DNA of 64,000 nucleotides from the NCBI RefSeq assembly GCF_001422735.1, contig NZ_LMLZ01000020.1:901272-965271 (forward strand). Reading direction: 5' to 3'. Position 1 is the first letter of the stretch; the number at the start of each line of letters is the position of its first letter. The DNA is from Acidovorax sp. Leaf78 (lineage in GTDB: Bacteria; Pseudomonadota; Gammaproteobacteria; Burkholderiales; Burkholderiaceae_C). Positions 50,935 through 60,738 of the stretch are shown here, piece by piece. The notes beneath the pieces are model-generated. The model searched no databases. It worked only from the letters and a program-made list of their open reading frames with translations, and was not told where the DNA came from. Position numbers and translations under genes: made by a program.

Positions 50935-51561
50935 TCAACCCTTGGGTGCGTTCTGCCCCAGCGCGATCTTGAGCAGGTCAGCCACGGTGTTGGCGTTGAG
51001 CTTTTCCATGATGTTGGCGCGGTGCGCCTCCACCGTCTTGATGCTGATGCCCAGGTCGTCGGCGATCTGCTTGTTCAGGCGGCCGGCCACGATGCGTTCG
51101 AGCACCTGGGCTTCGCGGCTGGTGAGCTTGGAGAGCAGGGCGTCGCGGCTGGCGGCCTGCTGGTAGCCGGCGAAGGCTTCGCGGGCGTGGTCCAGCATGC
51201 GCTCGACCAGGCCCACCAGTTCTTCTTCATTGAAAGGTTTCTGGATGAAATCCAGCGCGCCCTTCTTCATGGTGTTCACCGCCATGGGCACGTCGCCGTG
51301 GCCGGTGATGAAGACGATGGGCAGGGGGGACTTGCGCTCGATCAGGCGGTCCTGCAGCTCCAGGCCGGTCATGCCGCCCATGCGGATGTCGACGATCAGG
51401 CAGGCCACCTCGCGCGGGTCGTAGCGCGAGAGAAAGGTCTCGGCCGAATCAAAGCAGCGTACCCGGTAGTCCTTGCCTTCCAGCAGCCACTGCAGGGAGT
51501 CGCGAACCGCCTCGTCGTCATCCACAACGTAGACGGTGCCTTTTTTCGGAATCAAGCTCAT
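50935..51561 (-). CDS. FixJ-family response regulator
   Basis: Response regulator of 208 residues. The receiver domain has VYVVDDDEAVRDSLQWLLEG, phospho-Asp in LIVDIRMGGMTG, FITGHGDVPMAV and FIQKPFNEEEL. The LuxR HTH reads LTSREAQVLERIVAGRLNKQ and SIKTVEAHRANIMEKL. Its start overlaps the stop of the sensor kinase gene (ATGA), so they are cotranslated. FixJ-type pairs often respond to oxygen or redox state or to organic acids; the signal here is unknown. The longer frame to 51726 is antisense-like and rejected. Confidence 0.95.
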   Translation of the reverse strand: MSLIPKKGTVYVVDDDEAVRDSLQWLLEGKDYRVRCFDSAETFLSRYDPREVACLIVDIRMGGMTGLELQDRLIERKSPLPIVFITGHGDVPMAVNTMKKGALDFIQKPFNEEELVGLVERMLDHAREAFAGYQQAASRDALLSKLTSREAQVLERIVAGRLNKQIADDLGISIKTVEAHRANIMEKLNANTVADLLKIALGQNAPKG

Positions 51562-54119
51562 GCAGTTGTCCTTGGGTTTTGTATGTTTGCTACAGAATTT
51601 GTAGTGGCATCCGCAGGTTTGGCAAGCGGCAGCCAGAAGAAGAACCTGCAGCCAATGACCTCTGTTCCATTGTAGAGGTTCTCCGCCTGCATCCGGCCCT
51701 GGTGCGACTCGACGATGCTGCGGCACAGGTTCAGCCCCATGCCCATGCCTTCGGCCTTGGTGGAGAAGAACGCTTCGAACAGGCGCTCCAGCACCTCGGG
51801 CGCGAGGCCCTTGCCGGTGTCCTGCACCGAGAATTCAACGCCTTGACGGTCCTCGATGGTCTTGGGCACCACCCGCAGCTCCACGCTGCGGCCTGCCACC
51901 GGGCGGTCGGCGTGCTGGATGGATTCGGCGCCGTTTTTCATCAGGTTGACCAGCACCTGCTCGATCAGGATCGTGTCGGCCATCACCGGCGGCAGGCGGG
52001 CCGCCACGTAGTGCGTCAGGCGCACGTTGTGGCGGCGCAGCTCGATGTCGGCCAGCTCCACCGCCTCGTTCACCATCGAATGCACGTCCGCCAGCGTGCG
52101 GTTGGGCTCGCTCTTCTTCACAAAGGCGCGGATGCGCTGGATGATCTGGCCCGCCCGCTGGGCCTGGTGGGCCGTCTTCTGCAGCGCGGTCAGCAGGGCC
52201 TCTTCGGTCAACTGCCCGCTCTGGATGCGCGAGACCATGCCGCTGCAGTAGTTGTTGATGGCCGTGAGCGGCTGGTTCAGCTCGTGGGCCACGCTGGACG
52301 CCATCTCGCCCATGGTGATCAGGCGGCTGACCGACTGGGCGCGCTCGGCCTGGCGCGAGGCCTGCTCTTCAGCCTGGCGGCGCGGCGTGATGTCGGTGGC
52401 AATCACCATCTGCGCGAGGCGCCCGTCCACCCAGTTCAGGTAGCGCGACCGCACTTCCAGCCACTTGCCCAGGTCGGGCAGATAGATTTCGGCGTTTTCG
52501 GTGCGAGCGCTGGTGAGTGGGTCGGTCGGCAGCCCCATCAGGCCGTCCTCGTCGTCCATGCCGGTGTTGCTGGTGCCTGCCACGGGCACCACACCAGCCT
52601 GCGCCACCAGTTGCAGATGCCCGCCGGTCTGCGAGCCAAACCATTGCCGGTACAGCTTATTGGCAAACAGCAGCTCCTCGCTGCCCAGCGGAGCGACGGA
52701 TACCGAAGCGTCCAGCGACTCGAGCACGATGGTGAAGCGTTCGTGCGATGCCGACAGCTGCTCGCGGATGCGGTTGGGCTCGGTGATGTCGGTCATCGAC
52801 GTCATCCAGCCGGTCTGATGGCCGCGCGCGTCGATCAGCGGCGACACGTACAGCCGCGCATCGAACAAGGTGCCGCTCTTGCGCCGCACCCGCACCTGAA
52901 AGCCACCCACGATGGTCTTGCCCGACAGCTCGTCGCGCAGCTTGGCGTGCAGGGCTTCGTGGTCGGAATCGGGCCAGTAGGGGAAGGGCGCCTTCAGGCC
53001 CACCAGCTCGGCCTCGCTCCAGCCGGTCATCTGGCAGAAAGCGGCGTTCACGTACGTGATGCGGCCTTCCATGTCCAGCGCGCGCATGCCGGTCAGTATG
53101 GAGTTCTCCATCGCACGGCGGAAGTTGGTCTCGGCCACCAGGGCCTGCTGCGCCTGCATGCGCCGGCGCGTGTGGCGCCAGGTGGCGATCAGCATCCAGG
53201 CCGTCATGGCCGACAGCGTGCCCACCAGCCAGAAAAGCCCGCTGCCCACCACGCCCAGCGATGTGCGGTAGGCCTGCGCTTTCAGCACCAGGCCGTTGCC
53301 TACGGGCGAGACGGGCACCTCGTATTCATTGGCCCGCGGCGCCCACGGCAGCAGCTGCGTGGCGGTGTTGCGCGGCCCCAGCGGCGTGCCCGCCAGTACC
53401 TGGTTCTTGCCGTCCAGCAGCGTCACGGCATAGCGCGCCAGCACCTCGGTGGGCGTGCCGTAGCGCAGCAGGCTGTCGATGGAATATTCGCCCAATACCA
53501 CACCGCTGAACTTGCCTTGGTTGTTCAGCGGCACCTGCAGTTGCAGCAGCGGTGTGGCGTCTCCCGCGGTGACCGCGGGCTGGGCGTACACGGGCTGCTG
53601 CAGGTCGCGTGCCAGGCCGAAAGTGTCCGCTGTGTCGCCAGGCTTGAGCACCTCGCCGGCAATGCGCAGCTCGCTGCTTGCCAGGGTGGGGGCGGCGTGG
53701 CTGGCGCGGATGCGGCGGCGCTCGTCGATCCAGGTGATGGCCTGCAGTTCGGGGTATTGGCTGATCAGGGTCTCGGCGCGGCTCACGAATTCGGAGCGCT
53801 CCAGCTCCTGGTTCGACAGGTCGCGCGCAATGCGCATGAGCTGTTCCTGCCGTTCCAGCAGGCGCAGCCGCACGCGCTGCTGGGCATATTCCACATCACG
53901 GCGCAGGGCTTCCTGTTCCCGTTCGGCCTCTTCCGCCCTCAAATACCAGAACGCCGCCACGATAGCCGCCAGAAACATCAGCACCGCGGCCAGAGGGGCC
54001 AACGCCGCAAAACGGTCCTGCCGGGTGGGCGACAGCCCACGCCACCACTTGCGCCACCAGCGAAGGGGCGCGACCACGGGGGACGCCGTGGGAGGGGAGG
54101 CGGAGGGCATCGAGTCCAT
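51558..54119 (-). CDS. PAS-containing membrane sensor histidine kinase (FixL/DctB-like)
   Basis: Kinase of 853 residues. TM1 near 41-61 and TM2 near 320-340 (LFWLVGTLSAMTAWMLIATW) enclose a large periplasmic sensor region. Two PAS domains follow (about 365-480 and 490-625). The HisKA H-box is SSVAHELNQPLTAINNYCSG; the HATPase has NLMKNGAESI, DTGKGLAPEV and GMGMGLNLCRSIVES. No haem-type FixL His was identified. It forms an ATGA-coupled pair with the FixJ-type regulator. It is divergent from aceE with a 167-bp gap. Confidence 0.95.
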   Translation of the reverse strand: MDSMPSASPPTASPVVAPLRWWRKWWRGLSPTRQDRFAALAPLAAVLMFLAAIVAAFWYLRAEEAEREQEALRRDVEYAQQRVRLRLLERQEQLMRIARDLSNQELERSEFVSRAETLISQYPELQAITWIDERRRIRASHAAPTLASSELRIAGEVLKPGDTADTFGLARDLQQPVYAQPAVTAGDATPLLQLQVPLNNQGKFSGVVLGEYSIDSLLRYGTPTEVLARYAVTLLDGKNQVLAGTPLGPRNTATQLLPWAPRANEYEVPVSPVGNGLVLKAQAYRTSLGVVGSGLFWLVGTLSAMTAWMLIATWRHTRRRMQAQQALVAETNFRRAMENSILTGMRALDMEGRITYVNAAFCQMTGWSEAELVGLKAPFPYWPDSDHEALHAKLRDELSGKTIVGGFQVRVRRKSGTLFDARLYVSPLIDARGHQTGWMTSMTDITEPNRIREQLSASHERFTIVLESLDASVSVAPLGSEELLFANKLYRQWFGSQTGGHLQLVAQAGVVPVAGTSNTGMDDEDGLMGLPTDPLTSARTENAEIYLPDLGKWLEVRSRYLNWVDGRLAQMVIATDITPRRQAEEQASRQAERAQSVSRLITMGEMASSVAHELNQPLTAINNYCSGMVSRIQSGQLTEEALLTALQKTAHQAQRAGQIIQRIRAFVKKSEPNRTLADVHSMVNEAVELADIELRRHNVRLTHYVAARLPPVMADTILIEQVLVNLMKNGAESIQHADRPVAGRSVELRVVPKTIEDRQGVEFSVQDTGKGLAPEVLERLFEAFFSTKAEGMGMGLNLCRSIVESHQGRMQAENLYNGTEVIGCRFFFWLPLAKPADATTNSVANIQNPRTTA

Positions 54120-54286
54120 CCTCCGAGTGTAGGGGAGGCTTGTGCCCACACTGTCTTCGCTATTTTGTGCGTTTGCAGCATTTTCTTGCAATGTGAAATG
54201 CATAAGCACCATTTGAAATTGGCAAAAAATATGCGAAACTAGAGCCAACGACCTAAATTTGCTGCCACATCTACAGGAGACAAAAC

Positions 54287-57004
54287 ATGTCAGCTCAGCC
54301 CGACCAAACGGCCGGTTTCGGCATCGGCACGGACGCCGACCAGCAGGAAACCCGTGAATGGATGGACGCCCTGTCCGCCGTCATCGACAAGGAGGGCCCT
54401 GAGCGTGCCCATTTCCTGTTGGAGCAGCTTTTAGAACACGCCCGCCAGAGCAGCATCGACATGCCGTTCTCTGCCAACACGGGCTACGTGAACACCATCG
54501 AAGTCGACCAGGAAGCCCATTGCCCTGGCAACATTGCGATCGAAAAGCGCCTGCGCGCCTACATGCGATGGAACGCCATGGCCATGGTCGTGCGGGCCAA
54601 CCGCCTGAACCCGGCCGACGGTGGCGACCTGGGCGGTCACATCGGCTCGTTCGCGTCCGTCGCCAGCATGTTCGGCGCTGGTTTCAACCACTTCTGGCAC
54701 GCCGCCAGTGAAGACCACGGCGGCGACCTGCTGTACATCCAGGGCCACAGCTCGCCCGGCATCTACGCCCGCGCCTACCTCGAAGGCCGCCTGACCGAAG
54801 AGCAGCTCGACAGCTTCCGCCAGGAAGTGGACGGCAAGGGCCTCTCGAGCTACCCGCACCCCAAGCTGATGCCCGAGTTCTGGCAGTTCCCCACGGTGTC
54901 GATGGGCCTCGGCCCACTCATGGCCATCTACCAGGCGCGCTTTCTCAAGTACCTGCACGCCCGCGGCATTGCCGACACCGAAAAACGCAAGGTCTGGGTG
55001 TTCTGCGGCGACGGCGAAATGGACGAGCCCGAATCGCTGGGCGCCATCGGCCTGGCCGCGCGTGAAAACCTGGACAACCTGGTCTTTGTCGTCAACTGCA
55101 ACCTGCAGCGCCTGGACGGCCCGGTGCGCGGCAACGGCAAGATCGTCCAAGAACTTGAAAGCGAGTTCCGCGGCAGCGGCTGGAACGTCATCAAGCTCCT
55201 GTGGGGCAATGGCTGGGACACCCTGCTGGCGCGCGACAAGACCGGCAAGCTCAAGCAGCTGATGATGGAGACGCTGGACGGCGACTACCAGGCCATGAAG
55301 GCCAACGACGGCGCCTTCGTGCGCAAGAACTTCTTCGGCAAGTACCCCGAGACCGCCAAGCTGGTCGAGCACATGAGCGACGAAGAGATCTTCGAGCTGC
55401 GCCGTGGTGGCCACGAGCCCGCCAAGGTGTATGCCGCCTTCCGCGCCGCCAACGAGCACAAGAACCAGCCCACCGTGCTGCTGGTCAAGACCGTCAAGGG
55501 CTATGGCATGGGCAAGGCCGGTGAAGGCAAGAACACCGTGCACCAGACCAAGAAGCTCACGGACGAAGACATCAAGTACATCCGCGACCGTTTCAACATC
55601 CCCGTGCCGGACAGCGAGCTGCCCAATCTGCCGTACTACAAGCCGGCCGACGACACGCCGGAAATGCAGTACCTGCAAGAGCGCCGCAAGGCCCTGGGCG
55701 GCTACCTGCCCAAGCGCCTGCCCAAGGCCGAAGAGAGCTTCACCGTGCCCTCGCTCGACACCTTCAAGGCCGTGCTCGAGCCCACCGCCGAAGGCCGTGA
55801 AATCTCCACGACCCAGGCGTACGTGCGCTTCTTGACGCAGCTGCTGCGCGACCAGGCCCTCGGCCCGCGCGTCGTGCCCATCCTGGTGGACGAAGCCCGC
55901 ACCTTCGGCATGGAAGGCCTGTTCCGCCAGATCGGCATCTACAACCCCAAGGGCCAGCTGTACACCCCGGTCGACCGCGACCAGGTCATGTACTACAAGG
56001 AAGACAAGGCCGGCCAGATCCTGCAGGAAGGCATCAACGAAGCCGGCGGCATGGCCAGCTGGATCGCCGCAGCCACCAGCTACAGCACGAACAACCGGAT
56101 CATGATCCCGTTCTACGTGTACTACTCGATGTTCGGCTTCCAGCGCATCGGCGACCTGGCCTGGGCGGCGGGTGACATGCAGGCCCGCGGCTTCCTCTTG
56201 GGCGGCACGTCCGGACGCACCACGCTCAACGGCGAAGGCCTGCAGCACGAAGACGGCCACAGCCACATCCTGGCCGGCACCATCCCCAACTGCGTGAGCT
56301 ACGACCCGACCTTCGCGCACGAAGTCGGCGTGATCATGCACCACGGCTTGAAGCGCATGGTCGAGCGCCAGGAGAACGTCTTCTACTACCTGACGCTGCT
56401 CAACGAAAACTACCCCATGCCCGGCCTGCAGCCCGGCACGGAAGAGCAGATCATCAAGGGCATGTACCTGTGCAAGCAGGCGCCCGCCCTGGCGGCAGAC
56501 GCACCCACCGTGCAACTGCTGGGCAGCGGCACCATCCTGCGCGAATCCTTCTTCGCCCAGGAGCTGCTGGAGAAGGAATGGGGCGTGGCGGCCAGCATCT
56601 GGAGCTGCCCCAGCTTCAACGAATTGGCCCGCGACGGCCAGGACGTGGAGCGCTGGAACCTGCTGCACCCGACGGAAACCCCACGCACGTCCTTCGTGGC
56701 CGAGCAATTGGGCAAGACCACGGGCCCCGTGGTCGCATCCACCGACTACATGAAGAACTACGCGGACCAGATCCGCTCGTTCATCCCGGCTGGGCGCACC
56801 TACAAGGTGCTGGGCACCGACGGCTTTGGCCGCAGCGACTTCCGCAGCAAGCTGCGTGAGCACTTCGAGATCAACCGCCACTACATCGTGGTGGCCGCCC
56901 TGAAGGCGCTGTCCGAAGAAGGCAAGGTGCCTGTGGCCAAGGTGGCAGAGGCCATCGCCAAGTACAACATCCAGGCCGACAAGGTCAACCCGCTCTACGC
57001 ATAA
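54287..57004 (+). CDS. aceE: Pyruvate dehydrogenase E1 component
   Basis: Homodimeric thiamine-diphosphate E1 of 905 residues (E. coli AceE is 887). ThDP motif CGDGEMDEPESLGAIGLA with the NCNLQRLDGPV end; substrate-channel GGTSGRTTLNGEGLQHEDGH. It oxidatively decarboxylates pyruvate and passes acetyl to the E2 lipoyl arms. AGGAGA seven bases before the ATG. First gene of aceE-aceF-lpdA. Confidence 0.98.
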   Translation: MSAQPDQTAGFGIGTDADQQETREWMDALSAVIDKEGPERAHFLLEQLLEHARQSSIDMPFSANTGYVNTIEVDQEAHCPGNIAIEKRLRAYMRWNAMAMVVRANRLNPADGGDLGGHIGSFASVASMFGAGFNHFWHAASEDHGGDLLYIQGHSSPGIYARAYLEGRLTEEQLDSFRQEVDGKGLSSYPHPKLMPEFWQFPTVSMGLGPLMAIYQARFLKYLHARGIADTEKRKVWVFCGDGEMDEPESLGAIGLAARENLDNLVFVVNCNLQRLDGPVRGNGKIVQELESEFRGSGWNVIKLLWGNGWDTLLARDKTGKLKQLMMETLDGDYQAMKANDGAFVRKNFFGKYPETAKLVEHMSDEEIFELRRGGHEPAKVYAAFRAANEHKNQPTVLLVKTVKGYGMGKAGEGKNTVHQTKKLTDEDIKYIRDRFNIPVPDSELPNLPYYKPADDTPEMQYLQERRKALGGYLPKRLPKAEESFTVPSLDTFKAVLEPTAEGREISTTQAYVRFLTQLLRDQALGPRVVPILVDEARTFGMEGLFRQIGIYNPKGQLYTPVDRDQVMYYKEDKAGQILQEGINEAGGMASWIAAATSYSTNNRIMIPFYVYYSMFGFQRIGDLAWAAGDMQARGFLLGGTSGRTTLNGEGLQHEDGHSHILAGTIPNCVSYDPTFAHEVGVIMHHGLKRMVERQENVFYYLTLLNENYPMPGLQPGTEEQIIKGMYLCKQAPALAADAPTVQLLGSGTILRESFFAQELLEKEWGVAASIWSCPSFNELARDGQDVERWNLLHPTETPRTSFVAEQLGKTTGPVVASTDYMKNYADQIRSFIPAGRTYKVLGTDGFGRSDFRSKLREHFEINRHYIVVAALKALSEEGKVPVAKVAEAIAKYNIQADKVNPLYA

Positions 57005-57022
57005 ATCGAACCGGAGACAACA

Positions 57023-58732
57023 ATGGCATTGGTAGACATTCAAGTTCCGGACATCGGAGACTTCGACGAAGTCGGCGTGATCGAGTTGCTCGTCAAGCCT
57101 GGCGATACCGTCAAGGCAGAGCAGTCGCTCATCACCGTCGAATCCGACAAGGCATCGATGGAAATCCCGTCGAGCCACGCGGGCGTGATCAAGGAGATCA
57201 AGATCGCCGTGGGCGACAAGGTCAAGCAGGGCTCCGTCATCGTCGTGCTCGAATCGGCCGACGCTGGCGCAGCGGCTCCAGCACCGGCCGCAGCTTCTGC
57301 ACCCGCTGCAGCAGCAGCCCCGGCACCGGCACCGGCACCTGCGCCTGCAGCTGCGGCTCCTGCACCTGCTGCAGCGCCTGCTGCGTCCGGCCCGGTGGAA
57401 GTGCGCGTTCCCGACATCGGCGACTTCAAGGACGTGGCCGTCATTGAAATGCTGGTCAAGGTCGGTGACACCATCAAGCTCGAGCAGTCGCTCTTCACCG
57501 TCGAATCCGACAAGGCCTCCATGGAGATCCCGTCGCCCGCCGCCGGCGTGCTCAAGGAGCTCAAGGTCAAGATCGGCGACACCGTCAACATCGGTGATTT
57601 GATCGCGGTGCTGGAAGGTTCCGCCCCGGCAGCCGCAGCACCTGCGGCACCCGCTGCTGCATCTCCAGCTCCAGCCGCACAGCCCGCGGCCACTGCGTCG
57701 GCACCTGCACCAGCCCAGGCCGCCGCAGCCGCACCAGCCCCCGCAGCAGCCGCTGTGGCCGTGCCCGCCCACCAGCCAGGCACGCCCGCCCCCGGCCTGC
57801 CGCATGCATCCCCCTCGGTGCGCAAGTTCGCCCGCGAGCTGGGCGTTCCGCTCGAAGAGATCAAGGGCACCGGCCCCAAGGGCCGCATCAGCCAGGACGA
57901 CGTGCAGGCGTTCACCAAGCAGGTGATGAGCGGCGCCACCCAGACCAAGGCGCAGGCTGCCAAGGCGCCCGCGGGCGGTGGTGGTGGCTCCGGCGCAGGC
58001 CTCGACCTGCTGCCATGGCCCAAGGTCGACTTCAGCAAGTTCGGCACGGTGGAGCGCAAGGACCTGTCGCGCATCAAGAAGATCAGCGGCGCCAACCTGC
58101 ACCGCAACTGGGTGATGATCCCCCACGTCACCAACAACGACGAGGCCGACATCACCGAGCTCGAAGCCTTCCGCGTCTCCACCAACAAGGAGAACGAGAA
58201 GAGCGGCGTCAAGGTGACCATGCTCGCCTTCGTGATCAAGGCCGTGGTGGCCGCGCTCAAGAAGTTCCCCGAGTTCAACACCAGCCTGGACGGCGACACC
58301 CTCGTCTACAAGCAGTACTACAACATCGGCTTTGCGGCAGACACGCCCAACGGCCTGGTGGTGCCCGTACTCAAGGATGCCGACAAGAAGGGCATCATCC
58401 AGATCAGCAATGAAATGGGCGAGCTCGCCAAGAAGGCCCGCGACGGCAAGCTCGGCTCGGCCGACATGCAGGGCGGCTGCATGTCCATCAGCTCGCTGGG
58501 CGGCATTGGCGGTACGCACTTCACCCCCATCATCAACGCACCCGAGGTGGCCATCCTGGGCCTGTCCAAGGGCCAGATGAAGCCGGTGTGGGATGGCAAG
58601 CAGTTCGTGCCGCGCCTGGTGCTGCCGCTGTCGCTGTCGTACGACCACCGCGTCATCGACGGTGCATCGGCTGCGCGCTTCAACGCCTATCTGGGTCAGG
58701 TGCTGGCGGACTACCGCCGCATCCTGCTGTAA
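57023..58732 (+). CDS. aceF: Dihydrolipoamide acetyltransferase (PDH E2)
   Basis: PDH core protein of 569 residues. Two lipoyl domains (each [12 protein letters not shown]; Lys43 of the first) are joined by Ala/Pro linkers. Then comes the peripheral-subunit binding domain ([19 protein letters not shown]), and the catalytic domain ends [13 protein letters not shown] with the HxxxD active site. Two lipoyl arms rather than three is the usual betaproteobacterial form. The linkers were checked: no 57-bp repeat copy found. Confidence 0.97.
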   Translation: MALVDIQVPDIGDFDEVGVIELLVKPGDTVKAEQSLITVESDKASMEIPSSHAGVIKEIKIAVGDKVKQGSVIVVLESADAGAAAPAPAAASAPAAAAAPAPAPAPAPAAAAPAPAAAPAASGPVEVRVPDIGDFKDVAVIEMLVKVGDTIKLEQSLFTVESDKASMEIPSPAAGVLKELKVKIGDTVNIGDLIAVLEGSAPAAAAPAAPAAASPAPAAQPAATASAPAPAQAAAAAPAPAAAAVAVPAHQPGTPAPGLPHASPSVRKFARELGVPLEEIKGTGPKGRISQDDVQAFTKQVMSGATQTKAQAAKAPAGGGGGSGAGLDLLPWPKVDFSKFGTVERKDLSRIKKISGANLHRNWVMIPHVTNNDEADITELEAFRVSTNKENEKSGVKVTMLAFVIKAVVAALKKFPEFNTSLDGDTLVYKQYYNIGFAADTPNGLVVPVLKDADKKGIIQISNEMGELAKKARDGKLGSADMQGGCMSISSLGGIGGTHFTPIINAPEVAILGLSKGQMKPVWDGKQFVPRLVLPLSLSYDHRVIDGASAARFNAYLGQVLADYRRILL

Positions 58733-58747
58733 CAAGGAGACCCTGGT

Positions 58748-60613
58748 ATGGCAATCATTGATATCAAGGTTCCCGACATCGGCGACTTCGCCGAAGTGGC
58801 GATCATCGAAGTGCTGGTCAAGCCCGGCGACACCATCAAGGCAGAGCAGAGCCTGGTCACCGTGGAGTCCGACAAGGCCTCCATGGAGATCCCCTCCAGC
58901 CACGCCGGCGTGGTCAAGGAGCTGAAGGTCAAGCTCGGCGACAAGATCGCCGAAGGCTCGGTGGTGCTCACGCTCGAAACGTCGGATGCGGCCGCCGCAC
59001 CGGCGCCAGCGCCTGCGGCTGCTCCAGCCGCGGCGTCTGCACCCGCAAGTTCTGAGCAAAAAGCTGCTCCAGCGCCCGCTGCACAAGCGCCAGCAGCTCC
59101 TAAAATCGAAGCATCCAGCTTCGGTGGCACTGCCGACCTGGACTGCGACGTTGTCGTGCTCGGTGGCGGCCCCGGCGGCTACAGCGCCGCCTTCCGCGCG
59201 GCCGACCTGGGCCTCAAGGTCGTCATCGTCGAGCGCTACGCCACCCTGGGCGGCGTGTGCCTGAACGTGGGCTGCATCCCCTCCAAGGCGCTGCTGCACG
59301 TGGCGGCCGTAATCGATGAAGTCAGCCACCTCAAGGCGGCCGGCATCGACTTCGGCGCACCGCAGGTCAACATCGACACCCTGCGCGGCCACAAGGACAA
59401 GGTCATCGGCAAGCTCACCGGCGGCCTGGCCGCCATGGCCAAGATGCGCAAGGTGACCACCGTGCGCGGCTACGGCAGCTTCGTCGGCGCCAACCACCTC
59501 GAAGTGGAAGAGACCAGCGGCACCGCGCAGGAGAAGACCGGCACCAAGAAGGTCATCGCCTTCAAGAAGGCCATCATCGCCGCCGGCAGCCAGGCCGTGC
59601 GCCTGCCCTTCATGCCCGACGACCCACGCGTGGTCGACTCCACCGGCGCCCTGGCGCTCAAGGAAGTCCCCAAGCGCATGCTCATCCTGGGCGGCGGCAT
59701 CATCGGCCTGGAAATGGGCACCGTGTACAGCACGCTGGGCGCACGCCTGGACGTGGTCGAAATGATGGACGGCCTGATGCAGGGCGCCGACCGCGACCTC
59801 GTCAAGATCTGGCAGAAGATGAACGCGCCGCGCTTCGACAACATCATGCTCAAGACCAAGACGGTGGGGGCCAAGGCCACGCCCGAAGGCATTGAGGTGA
59901 CGTTCGCCGCAGCGGAAGAGGGCGGCACTGCACCCGCACCGCAGACCTACGACCTGGTCCTGCAGGCCGTGGGCCGCACGCCCAACGGCAAGAAGATCGC
60001 CGCCGACAAGGCTGGCGTGGCCGTGACGGACCGGGGCTTCATCAACGTCGACATCCAGATGCGCACCAACGTGCCGCACATCTTCGCCATCGGCGACATC
60101 GTGGGCCAGCCCATGCTGGCGCACAAGGCAGTGCATGAAGCACACGTGGCAGCCGAAGTCATCGCTGGTGAATTGCAAGGCAACAAGGAGCTGGCCAGCG
60201 CCGCCTTCAACGCCCGCGTGATCCCGAGCGTGGCCTACACCGACCCCGAAGTGGCATGGGTGGGCCTGACCGAAGACCAGGCCAAGGCGCAAGGCATCAA
60301 GGTCAAGAAGGGCTTGTTCCCCTGGAACGCCTCCGGCCGCGCCATCGCCAACGGGCGCGATGAAGGCGTGACCAAGCTGCTGTTCGACGACTCGCCAGAG
60401 GCCCACGGCCACGGCAAGATCCTGGGCGGCGGCATCGTGGGCACCCACGCTGGCGACATGATCGGCGAGATCGCTTTGGCCATCGAGATGGGCGCGGACG
60501 CAGTCGACATCGGCAAGACCATCCACCCGCACCCCACGCTGGGCGAAAGCATCGGCATGGCGGCGGAGATCGCCCACGGCAGCTGCACGGACGTGCCGCC
60601 GCAGAAGAAGTAA
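58748..60613 (+). CDS. lpdA: Dihydrolipoyl dehydrogenase (PDH E3) with N-terminal lipoyl domain
   Basis: E3 of 621 residues, longer than the usual 470 because residues 1-80 are a lipoyl domain ([12 protein letters not shown], Lys43). An Ala/Pro linker of about 40 residues follows. The E3 core has VVLGGGPGGYSAAFRAADL, the CLNVGCIPSK redox pair, LGGGIIGLEMGTVYS and HPHPTLGESIGMAAE. Lipoyl-bearing E3 is known in several beta- and gammaproteobacteria. Part of the linker (about residues 103-122) is encoded by a reverse-oriented copy of the 57-bp repeat. Confidence 0.97.
   Translation: MAIIDIKVPDIGDFAEVAIIEVLVKPGDTIKAEQSLVTVESDKASMEIPSSHAGVVKELKVKLGDKIAEGSVVLTLETSDAAAAPAPAPAAAPAAASAPASSEQKAAPAPAAQAPAAPKIEASSFGGTADLDCDVVVLGGGPGGYSAAFRAADLGLKVVIVERYATLGGVCLNVGCIPSKALLHVAAVIDEVSHLKAAGIDFGAPQVNIDTLRGHKDKVIGKLTGGLAAMAKMRKVTTVRGYGSFVGANHLEVEETSGTAQEKTGTKKVIAFKKAIIAAGSQAVRLPFMPDDPRVVDSTGALALKEVPKRMLILGGGIIGLEMGTVYSTLGARLDVVEMMDGLMQGADRDLVKIWQKMNAPRFDNIMLKTKTVGAKATPEGIEVTFAAAEEGGTAPAPQTYDLVLQAVGRTPNGKKIAADKAGVAVTDRGFINVDIQMRTNVPHIFAIGDIVGQPMLAHKAVHEAHVAAEVIAGELQGNKELASAAFNARVIPSVAYTDPEVAWVGLTEDQAKAQGIKVKKGLFPWNASGRAIANGRDEGVTKLLFDDSPEAHGHGKILGGGIVGTHAGDMIGEIALAIEMGADAVDIGKTIHPHPTLGESIGMAAEIAHGSCTDVPPQKK
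59056..59112 (-). repeat. 57-bp hairpin repeat, copy in lpdA linker
   Basis: On the minus strand: GCTTCGATTTTAGGAGCTGC with TGGCGC, 8-base loop, then CGGGCGCTGGAGC. Spacing 26 + 8 + 23 matches; the right arm is more diverged. The Ala/Pro-rich coding could give some resemblance by chance. Confidence 0.55.
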
Positions 60614-60630
60614 TCGCATCAGCCATTGCG

Positions 60631-60667
60631 CAAAAAAGCCCAGGCAGTTCGCTGCCTGGGCTTTTTT
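60631..60667 (+). terminator. Strong rho-independent terminator after lpdA
   Basis: AAAAAAGCCCAGGCAG pairs with CTGCCTGGGCTTTTTTT around TTCG. It closes the aceE-aceF-lpdA transcript and also has an A-run for the convergent gene. Confidence 0.93.
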
Positions 60668-60738
60668 TCGTCTGCCCAAGGGGTTGCTGGGCCGTTGTCA
60701 GCCTGATCAGGACCGGAGCCCGATGCAAACCGCCCCTG

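Noticed and set aside
51579..54242. An 887-codon plus-strand frame opposite the FixL-type kinase
   Set aside because: Shadow of the kinase; rich in His, Arg and Gln without any known fold.
54431..60679. A 2082-codon open frame antisense to aceE-aceF-lpdA
   Set aside because: It mirrors strong, well-recognised coding on the plus strand. High GC at third positions suppresses antisense stops, and the translation is compositionally odd with no family resemblance.
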